A stretch of 24,480 bases of DNA from a virus. The position numbers and the translations under genes are program-made. The notes beneath the pieces were generated by a model that saw nothing but the letters and a program-made list of their open reading frames with translations, was not told the origin of the DNA and ran no database searches. Position 1 is the first letter of the stretch. Each line of letters begins with the position of its first letter. Location: IMG/VR virus record IMGVR_UViG_3300047550_000285, positions 1-24,480 of that record. One strand, 5' to 3'. Positions 6,374 to 14,100 of this stretch are shown piece after piece.

Positions 6374-7384
6374 ATGGGTACTGGCGTAGGCGAGGCTATG
6401 CTCATTGGCGCTGCAACAGGCGCTGGTACGTCGGCAATTATGGGTAATGACCCCATCAAAGGTGCCATGTTTGGAGCGCTTGGCGGCGCTGTTATGCCTG
6501 GTATTGGGTCGGCTTTGGGGGGTGCTCCAGCGGGTGTAGGAAGCACTGCAGCCAGTGCGGTTCCCGGGGCCACTCAATCGGCATTTCAAAGTGCTTTGCC
6601 TGAAGTCTTAGGCACCGCCGGTTCATCCGCCGTACCAGAAACAGCAAGGGCAGGGATGACAGAGGCACTACGCGCTGGCTCAAATGTTCCGGCCACTAGT
6701 TTTAAAGACATATTTACATCTACTCCGGGTGGTCCAGACTTTGGTCAGAGGGTAGGTAACTACCTTGTGCAAAACCCCGGACAGGCCGCTATGACCGGCG
6801 CTAGTTTGGCAAACACTATGTTTAATAGCCCAGAACTTGCAGAGTTAGGGGGAGATAAATATGACGGCCCTCTTAGTATGTTTAGCTACGACCCAAGACG
6901 GTACCGGACAGCCCTCGCTGCCGGGGGCTTGGCAGATGGTGGTATAGCGGGTACCGAGCGGGGTATGTACCCTCAGTCTCAATTTCCCAAGACTCAGTAT
7001 GCCGTGCCGAGTCAGATGCCAACTAGCGCCGAAGTTATAGAAGCTGGGTACGAGCCAAGGGTTAACCCTTACACAGGTGAAATGCAATACCGATCTGGGG
7101 GAATTGCCGACTTGGGTTCGTATTCTGATGGGGGTCGTTTGTTGAAAGGTCCGGGTGATGGGATGTCTGACTCGATTCCTGCTCGTATTGGCAGGAAGCA
7201 GCCTGCTCGCCTTGCTGATGGTGAATTTGTGGTTCCTGCTGACGTGGTTTCTGGCATAGGCAACGGGTCCACTGATGCTGGTGCTAAACAACTTTATGCC
7301 ATGATGGACAAAGTACGTAAGGCACGCACTGGTACTAAAAAGCAGGGTAAAGCAATTAACCCACGTAAGTATATGCCTGCATAG
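6374..7384 (+). CDS. Glycine-zipper internal/structural protein
   Basis: 336 residues with the strongest ribosome site of the late block (AGGAGG 6363-6368, ATG 6374). Residues 3-60 are Gly/Ala-rich with repeated small-xxx-small spacing and hydrophobic stretches (AMLIGAATGAGTSAIMG, GAMFGALGGAVMPGIGSALG), which resemble a glycine zipper able to enter membranes. The middle is low-complexity, with GGLADGGIAG near residue 185 and GGIADLGSYSDGGRLL near 240. The C-terminal block (about 247-336: GPGDGMSDSIPARIG, ARLADGEFVVPADVV, STDAGAKQLYAMMDKVRKA) is compact and looks conserved; I recall similar ends on many aquatic phage virion proteins. Position before the large internal proteins suggests an ejection-complex component comparable in role to T7 gp14, which is inference from context. 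Confidence 0.6.
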   Translation: MGTGVGEAMLIGAATGAGTSAIMGNDPIKGAMFGALGGAVMPGIGSALGGAPAGVGSTAASAVPGATQSAFQSALPEVLGTAGSSAVPETARAGMTEALRAGSNVPATSFKDIFTSTPGGPDFGQRVGNYLVQNPGQAAMTGASLANTMFNSPELAELGGDKYDGPLSMFSYDPRRYRTALAAGGLADGGIAGTERGMYPQSQFPKTQYAVPSQMPTSAEVIEAGYEPRVNPYTGEMQYRSGGIADLGSYSDGGRLLKGPGDGMSDSIPARIGRKQPARLADGEFVVPADVVSGIGNGSTDAGAKQLYAMMDKVRKARTGTKKQGKAINPRKYMPA

Positions 7385-7392
7385 GTGAGCAC

Positions 7393-7500
7393 ATGAAATA
7401 CAATCATTTTTCGATGCTGCCCGAGCGGGCGTTTCAAAAGCGTCCTTTTGGGGGCATGACTTTAGAAGGCGGTATTTTTGGCGGTGGCGGCGGTGGTGGG
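7393..7500 (+). repeat. Leader repeat copy A
   Basis: The first 45 bases match the first 45 of copy B (8618-8662) at 38 positions. Five of the seven differences are synonymous, so the peptide M(K/R)YNHFSMLPE.AFQ appears selected. Both copies continue into GMTLEGG and a poly-Gly run. Confidence 0.7.
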
Positions 7501-8193
7501 GGTGGTGAATCAGAACCAGAACCTACCCGGCACTCAAACCCACAACCCGTGTCACCTTATATTTCTGCTGGAGGCGGGTTTCAAGGTCGCGGTGCGCCAA
7601 CCACTCCGGTGGGAGAAGCCGAATTTAATGCCGAGCGGTATCTAAAACAGAATCCCGATGTAGCGGCTGATCCTTACTACGGGAAAAATCCTTTTCATCA
7701 TTATCAAGACTTTGGTTTTGCCGAGCGTCGGTCCCCCAACGAAAATTTTCAGTATCTACCTTCTCAGCAGCCTCAGTACAACCCAGCATACAAAGGATTA
7801 GCTGGGGGAGAAGAGATGGTTAAAGACGCATACCAACGTATTTTAGGGCGTGAACCTGATGCTGAGGGACTTGCGTACTGGACTAATCAGATGCAAAAAG
7901 GATTGACTGGACAAGGAGCGGTGGCAGCGGCAACAACATCTCCTGAGTTTCAGCGTCAAAGAGAATACGAGCGTGCTTATACCGAGGCTTTTCGTCCTGG
8001 TTACAAAGAATTTGGACCGAGCGGTCAATATTATCAGCCTATTTACCAATCATCTTATAAAGATTATCAACAGCCAGCTAGGTTTTATGCCCCGTCGTAT
8101 GACATGCCTGCTGCTGTGAATCCGTTTGATTACAGTAAAGCAGCAGCAAAAGGTGAGGCAGAAGGCAAAGGATCTGATTCAGGTTCCAAATGA
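7393..8193 (+). CDS. Virion protein with duplicated leader, NPDV-type repeat and DUF4214 domain
   Basis: 266 residues, ATG 7393. The N-terminal leader MKYNHFSMLPERAFQ...GMTLEGG recurs on the 851-residue protein two genes downstream, and is followed by a nine-Gly run. Residues 76-113 (FNAERYLKQNPDVAADPYYG ... HHYQDFGFAERRSP) match a short module seen in bacterial secreted and S-layer-like proteins. Residues about 139-190 (VKDAYQRILGREPDAEGLAY, then WTNQMQKG) match DUF4214, which in bacteria occurs in large surface and calcium-binding proteins. The tail is Tyr/Pro/Gln-rich and probably disordered. It lies in the ejection-protein block and ends in an ATGA overlap with the GNAT-like gene. Function is unknown; surface-type modules suggest binding to host envelope glycans or proteins. 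Confidence 0.6.
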   Translation: MKYNHFSMLPERAFQKRPFGGMTLEGGIFGGGGGGGGGESEPEPTRHSNPQPVSPYISAGGGFQGRGAPTTPVGEAEFNAERYLKQNPDVAADPYYGKNPFHHYQDFGFAERRSPNENFQYLPSQQPQYNPAYKGLAGGEEMVKDAYQRILGREPDAEGLAYWTNQMQKGLTGQGAVAAATTSPEFQRQREYERAYTEAFRPGYKEFGPSGQYYQPIYQSSYKDYQQPARFYAPSYDMPAAVNPFDYSKAAAKGEAEGKGSDSGSK

Positions 8194-8621
8194 ATTTAGT
8201 CATTCGGCCAGTTGAAGTTAATTATGTATCGCAAGTTTGGCCGCGTGTAGAGTCGTTTTTAAATGATGCGTTAGTTAAAGATAGCGATGTACCTGACTGG
8301 AGTGATTGCTACAACATTCATCATGTTCAGGGATTTATAACTAGCGGGCAGTGGCTTTTATTAGTAGCGGTTGACGATAACAACGAAATACATGGTGCTG
8401 CAACTGTGACGTTTTCAAATTACCCAATGAACCGTGTAGCGTTTGTTACTTTGATTGGAGGACACTTAGTGTCTAGCCCTGAAACATTTGAGCAGTTACG
8501 TAATTTATTAAAAAGCTATGGCGCCACCAAGCTACAGGGTTACGGGCGCCCCGCCATAGTTCGGCTTTGGAAACGGTATGGATTTGAACCACGCACTACT
8601 TTAGTGGAAGTGAAATTATGA
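8190..8621 (+). CDS. GNAT-like acetyltransferase-fold protein
   Basis: 143 residues, coupled by ATGA overlaps at both ends. The pattern is that of a GNAT fold: helical start (SQVWPRVESFLNDAL), strand WLLLVAVDD, strand GAATVTFSNYP, strand RVAFVTLIGG, then FEQLRNLLKSYGATKLQGYG and a closing RLWKRYGFEPRTTLVEV, where the YGF followed by a strand is the usual GNAT end. The acetyl-CoA loop (Q/R-x-x-G-x-G/A) is not obvious: the segment after the fourth strand reads GGHLVSS, so catalysis is uncertain. GNAT-like proteins of this size sit among internal virion genes in podoviruses, and T7 gp13 has been compared to this fold. It could be an ejected modifier of host proteins or an assembly factor that has lost activity. 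Confidence 0.6.
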   Translation: MNLVIRPVEVNYVSQVWPRVESFLNDALVKDSDVPDWSDCYNIHHVQGFITSGQWLLLVAVDDNNEIHGAATVTFSNYPMNRVAFVTLIGGHLVSSPETFEQLRNLLKSYGATKLQGYGRPAIVRLWKRYGFEPRTTLVEVKL

Positions 8622-8712
8622 GATACAACCATTTTTCTATGTTGCCCGAGCAGGCATTTCAGCCACGTAATGGTCGGTTAGGTATGACCTTAGAAGGGGG
8701 TGGCGGTGGTGG
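8618..8712 (+). repeat. Leader repeat copy B
   Basis: Direct-repeat partner of 7393-7500. The two copies flank the DUF4214 protein body and the GNAT-like gene (about 1.2 kb) and are both in frame at gene starts. Confidence 0.7.
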
Positions 8713-11173
8713 AACGACTCAAAGCACGGTTACACAAACTAATATTCCAGACTGGCTACGCCCCCAAACGGAAGCATTAATTGGTTCAGCTACTCAAGAA
8801 TATTTTCAAACTACTCCAACGACTACCACTGATCCTGTAACTGGAGAAACTAAAACCACACAACAAATTACCGGCATAAAGCCGTTTACTCCTTACAGCA
8901 CTCGACCTGAAGATTATTCTGCTGGATTTAGTCCTATTCAACAGCAGATGCAACGTGAGGCTGCTGGTATGCAAAGGCCCGGACAGTTTGGGGCGGGTAG
9001 TCAACTTGTTGGTGCTGCTGGTTCTGGTGCATTTGGCACTACTGGGCAGGCTCTGGGATATGGCGGTATGGGTGCTGGCCTCGGTATGGAGGCCGCTGGT
9101 GCAGGTCAACGCTATCAACAAATGGCAACCGACCCTCGCGCAATGCAGTCCTATATGTCGCCCTACATGCAGAATGTAGTAGATACACAGAAGCAAGCTG
9201 CCATCCGTGACTACCAAGAACAGATCATGCCGCAGATTCAGGCGCAAGCTACTCGGGTTGGTGCATTTGGTGGGTCGCGTGATGCTATTCAAAGGGGTAT
9301 TGCACAGCGCGGTTTAGCTTCCCAACTGCAAGGCATTCAGGCAACAGGCTCTCAAAAAGCATTTGAAGAAGCACAGCGTGCCCAGCAGTTTGGGTCTACC
9401 CTGGGACTACAAGGACTTCAAGCTGGTATGCAAGGCGCACAAGTTGGTCTGCAAGGAGTTCAAGGCGCTCAGGCTGGCTATGGTATGGCTGGTCAGATGG
9501 GACGTTCACTTGCTGATATTGGCAGTCAACAACAAGCCGCCGACCTTTCTCGTATGCAGTTTCAAGGAAACGTCGGCGCACAACAGCAAGCACTGGAGCA
9601 GCAGCGTATTAATCAAGCTATCCAGAACTTCCAAGCTGCTCGTGAGCATCCGTATGAACAGCTATCTCGGTATAGTGGACTGCTTCGTGGCTACTATACG
9701 CCGACTAGAACAGAAACTACTAATCTGCCTGGTTACAATCCTATGGCTCAGTTTCTTGGCACCGGTATGCAAGCCTATGGGTTTGGAAAAATGGCTGGGG
9801 CGTTTAAAGAAGGTGGTTCAGTAAAAGAAAAGAAATACGACGAGGGGGGCATTGCCAGTATTAGTCAAAAAGTGATGAATGACCCAAAGTCATATTCACG
9901 AGAAATGATTAACAAAGGTATTAATAGCGGATCAATCAGTAAGATGGCAGGAGCCATTGGTTTAAGTGAGCTTGAGAACGCTGAACAACAAGCACAACAA
10001 CAAAAAAATTTAGCAACTCCAGCCCCACAGGGAACAATTCTTGGAGATCTTCAACAGCGGGCAAGTGCAGGCATTGATCAATTACCGTCAAACTTACCTG
10101 TACAACGTGCTGCTAGTGGCGGCATTATTGCTTTTGAAGACGGCGGTGATGTCAACGAACCTATTCGGTTTCAGAATGAAGGTTTAGTTGATATGGTTAG
10201 ACAGCAGCAAATGGAAGATCCTAATTACCGCGATCCACAAGACATTGAGGAATTAATTGCTGCCGCAAGGCGTCGTCGTGAAGGCTTAGGCAAAGATAAA
10301 AATATAGAAGCCTACGAAAAATACATGGAAGGGCTACCTGCTGAACTTAGTAAAAGCAGGGATATGAGTAAAGCTATGGCTATAGCATCTATGGGTAGCA
10401 AAATCGCTCAAACTCGGGGCCGCGCCATACCAGCAATTAGTGCTGGTTTAGAGGCTGGAATACCAATGCTTGCTGCAGGTGAAAAAGAATACCGTGCTGG
10501 TATGGGTGAACTTATGCGGGGTAGAGCACAGCTTGGACAGGCTGCTCGTGCTGAAGCCATTAGAGGTATTGAAGCTGGTGAAGCCGAAGCTAGAAGTTTA
10601 CGTGATCTTGCATCGCGTAAAGAAATTGCAAACCTTGATAGAGACGCACGTAAGTATGCAACAGATAATCCAAGTATTCTGGTTACAGCAAGAAGCATTA
10701 TGAAACCGGGTGAGTCTCTTAGTGATGCAGTTAAACGTGTGTATGGGATGCAACAGACGCCAGAGAAATACCAAGGTCAGTTAATTGCGGCTTTGAGTAG
10801 CGCGAGACAATCAGGATCAACTTTATTTCAAGATCAACTTAAAGACGCAAGAAGTGATATTTATTTCTTAAATAAAGTTGCAAGTGGTGATTCTAGTTTA
10901 CTTAAAACAGAAGATTTTAAACGGCGTTATCCAAATGTTAAAACTACGCAGGAAGCTAAAGACAAATTAGCTGCTGAACGTAGAAGATATATAGATGCTG
11001 AAGTACAAACACTTGAAGATCTTATGCCCGGAATGTTTAAAAGCGCACGCGGAGGATCTGGTTCAACAAAAATAATGACTGAGGCTGACGTTAAAGCTAC
11101 AGCTGCAAGCAGTGGAAGAACTGAAGCTGAAGTTAGAAAAGCCGCAATAGATCAAGGCTACACCATACGATAG
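8618..11173 (+). CDS. Large internal virion (ejection) protein, Gln/Ala/Gly-rich
   Basis: 851 residues from ATG 8618, overlapping the GNAT stop. It opens with the same leader as the 266-residue protein (MRYNHFSMLPEQAFQ...GMTLEGG plus a Gly run). Residues about 170-255 (SYMSPYMQNVVDTQKQAAIR, GAFGGSRDAIQRGIAQRGL) are a helical block that I recall as strongly conserved in aquatic phage structural proteins. Residues 265-292 are short LQG/AQ repeats. GG-type motifs occur near 397-415 (KEGGSVKEKKYDEGGIAS) and 498-510 (ASGGIIAFEDGGDV). Residues about 575-665 are long Ala/Arg-rich amphipathic helices with many small residues. Size, helicity and position directly before the giant gene suggest the counterpart of T7 gp15, a periplasmic tunnel component. 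There is no enzymatic motif. Confidence 0.65.
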   Translation: MRYNHFSMLPEQAFQPRNGRLGMTLEGGGGGGTTQSTVTQTNIPDWLRPQTEALIGSATQEYFQTTPTTTTDPVTGETKTTQQITGIKPFTPYSTRPEDYSAGFSPIQQQMQREAAGMQRPGQFGAGSQLVGAAGSGAFGTTGQALGYGGMGAGLGMEAAGAGQRYQQMATDPRAMQSYMSPYMQNVVDTQKQAAIRDYQEQIMPQIQAQATRVGAFGGSRDAIQRGIAQRGLASQLQGIQATGSQKAFEEAQRAQQFGSTLGLQGLQAGMQGAQVGLQGVQGAQAGYGMAGQMGRSLADIGSQQQAADLSRMQFQGNVGAQQQALEQQRINQAIQNFQAAREHPYEQLSRYSGLLRGYYTPTRTETTNLPGYNPMAQFLGTGMQAYGFGKMAGAFKEGGSVKEKKYDEGGIASISQKVMNDPKSYSREMINKGINSGSISKMAGAIGLSELENAEQQAQQQKNLATPAPQGTILGDLQQRASAGIDQLPSNLPVQRAASGGIIAFEDGGDVNEPIRFQNEGLVDMVRQQQMEDPNYRDPQDIEELIAAARRRREGLGKDKNIEAYEKYMEGLPAELSKSRDMSKAMAIASMGSKIAQTRGRAIPAISAGLEAGIPMLAAGEKEYRAGMGELMRGRAQLGQAARAEAIRGIEAGEAEARSLRDLASRKEIANLDRDARKYATDNPSILVTARSIMKPGESLSDAVKRVYGMQQTPEKYQGQLIAALSSARQSGSTLFQDQLKDARSDIYFLNKVASGDSSLLKTEDFKRRYPNVKTTQEAKDKLAAERRRYIDAEVQTLEDLMPGMFKSARGGSGSTKIMTEADVKATAASSGRTEAEVRKAAIDQGYTIR

Positions 11174-11185
11174 TAAAGGATTTTT

Positions 11186-14100
11186 ATGGCTCGTGATTTT
11201 AGTGCGGAATTATTTGGCACTTCAAAAAACGAAGAGCAACGTAATTTAGTTGGGAAAGATTTTAGTGCAGAGTTGTTTGGTACTGAAAAATCTATTACAC
11301 CAACTAAACCTCTTGCTGCAACTACTTCTGCGCCAGAACCTTCCGGTGAAGAAGGATTTTTTGGACGTAACTATCGTTATCTTACTGATGCTTTAGCTTC
11401 TGGGTTTGAGGGTGTACGCTCTAATGTTAAGGGCGAAGTCATGGCTACTACCGGAGCCATCATAAATGACATTGAACGAAAATATGGCGCAGGTGCCGCA
11501 AATGCACCTGAAGACGTAAGGTCACGCTACGAAACAGCTGTTAAAGAATTTGCTCAGGCTAAATCTGAACGCGATCAAATTAATCAACAACGTGTAGAAC
11601 GCGAAAAAGTTAGTCCACTACGCCCAGAAACTGCCAGATTAAAAGCAGCTATGGGGTCAGATGTTGGTTTTATGGAATCAGCATCTGAAGCAGGTAAAGC
11701 AATATTAAGCAATCCCGTTGGTGTAATTGCAGATCTTGGAGTGCAATCATTGCCAGCTTCAATGTACTCTGCTGTTGTAGCATTAACTTCATATTTTACT
11801 ACTCGTAGCCTAACTGTTGGAGCAGTAAGTGGTGGAACTGCATCAATGATTAGTGAGTTTGGTAATGAGTATGTCGAACGCAGGGAAAAGGGCGAAAGCC
11901 ATGAAGAAGCATGGAAAAACGCTCAAATTAAAACAGGAGTAATTGGTGTTCTTGATGGTGTATCTATGGGCACTGCCGGTAAAGCAGCCGGTAAAGTTGT
12001 AGACGCACTTACAAAACAAAAAGCTTTAGGCACAGCCGTTAAAGAAGCTGGTAAAGAAACTGCTAGACAAGCTGGATTAGGTGCCGCTGGAGAAGCACTT
12101 GGTTCATTAGCCGTAGGTGAAATTCCTAATCCCGCTCAAGTAATGGCTGAAGCAGTTGGTGAAGCATTTACCGGACCAGTAGAAGTAGCTGGCACTTATA
12201 GAAGCATGGCTTCTGACATTGATAAAAACAGAATTAATGAAGCCGCATATAACAAAGCTTTTGAAGAATATGAAGCTGACTTTTTAGCAAAGAAGAAAGC
12301 TGAAGTTGAAGCTAAAACTGAAGTTGATGCTGAAGAAAAAGTTGATCGTTTAAAAGACGCTGATCCGGCGCTTATTGATGAGGTTAAAAAGTATATCGAG
12401 CAAGCCGAAACTGCTCCATTAGATACAGAAGCTAACATTACAAAAAACCTTCGTAACTATGCGTTGCGGCTTAATCTTGATCCTAAGAAAAGTAAAACAA
12501 AGTCAAGACTAATTAGCTATATCAATAAAGCTATTGAAGAACATGAAGGACCTAAGCCACCGACACCCGAAAAATTGCAAGAGGTGTCAAGCTACTTACA
12601 AGGCTTGAACACAGGCACTGCCACTGAAACAGGTGGTTCTTTATTTAAAAAATTAAACCAGCTTGCTGGTAGGTCTAGTGGTATTGGTGTTACTTTAGAA
12701 GAAGGCAAAAAGCGCAATACAGAGAATCTTCTAGATGCCTTGTCAAAGGCAACGGGGGTAGACCTTGGATCTTACTATCAAAGAATTGGAGCGGGCGCTC
12801 AGGTTCCTAGCGGACCCGCTGGAGTTGGAACCGCCGCCGGAGTTACACCACCTGGACAACCAGATGTGGGTACAGCTGGACCTCCTACTGGAACGCCTCC
12901 AAGTGGAGCGGGCGTCAGCGACAGTGCATTAGTCGATGAGTTAAAGAATATCTGGGGCTCTAAAGATGGATTGCCTATCGGCCTTGGTGGATATACAGCC
13001 AGAGATAAAAAACTAATTGAAGGTGTCAATCGTGCAAAACAGGCCGGTATTCTAAATCAAGTACCAGCAGAAATAGTTGAGTATGTAGACAGAATTTCTC
13101 AAGGTCGAGCACGTCGATATCAGATGCAAGAAGATGGCACTGTGGTGGAGACTGCCACTGGGCCAGGTAAAACATTGTACTTGGATGAAACAGGTGCAAT
13201 GAGCGCTGATGAAGAAGTTGATGCAATAAAAGACTTCTACAACAGATTAGCCGAACCGTTTAAGAAAGTTAGGGAAGAAGGAAAAGAAGGCGCTAGGGCT
13301 GGTATTCCAACTAATTGGAATGAATTAACTTTAGATGAGCGTCAGCTATTCCTTGATTCGTTAGGTAGAGAGCAGGCAGGGGTTACACCTTTACGCCAAA
13401 GATTTGCTGAAGCGTTTGACAAACTTGCTCAATACAAGCGCACTAAAGCCCAATATGCTAAACAAGCAGGGATTCGGTACGACTCTCGTATGGATGCATT
13501 GGCCTCCTATGAGATTGATCGGGAAGCCGAAAGCTATGCTAGAGGTGTCGAGTTTCCGGCATGGAACGACCTTACTAAAGACCAGCAAACCGCTTATTTA
13601 GGACAAGTACCGATGACAGCCGGTGCAGTAGCCGGTGTCAGAGGTGAAGAATCTAAAGCTGGATTCGATGCTGTAGCAAAGCTATTGCCCAAACGTGAAG
13701 AAGCCGCTGCCACAGACGAGGCTTATGTTCGCGCTCAACAAGAAATTGAAGAGGAAGAACTTGGGTTAAAGACGCCTTTGCCAGAAGATATTCAGGATGA
13801 TGTCAAAGCCGGACGACTCGGATCAGTGCTTAGTTACCTGTCTGATTTTGCTCGCGGTGTAAGTAAAGGTGTAACAACTCCAACAGCAGGCATAGGCGAA
13901 CAAAGAGGCACTGTCAGTGCCGAACAGCTAGATCAAGCCACAAGAGAATTGGTTGACGCAGAGCAAGAACTGCGCGAGATGCAGCAACTGTATGTAGATC
14001 AAGCTGAAGACCGCAGTCGTCTTGAAACCGCGCTAGAGACAGCCAAAGGTAAAGATGCGACTACTTTAAGAAACCAGTTAGATGATCTTGTATCTGATCA

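Noticed and set aside
6333-6389. 18-codon upstream open frame overlapping the 336-residue gene start
   Set aside because: No ribosome site and no recognisable leader peptide; likely chance.
6845-7291. 148-residue open frame antisense to the 336-residue protein
   Set aside because: Shadow of a gene with strong ribosome site; no protein features.
7480-7512. G-rich tract that could form a quadruplex
   Set aside because: It is explained by a poly-Gly codon run; only two-G repeats are mostly available.
8786-9292. 168-residue open frame antisense to the 851-residue protein
   Set aside because: It overlaps a clear gene and the peptide is low-complexity Ser/Thr/Leu as expected from antisense of Gln/Ala-rich codons.
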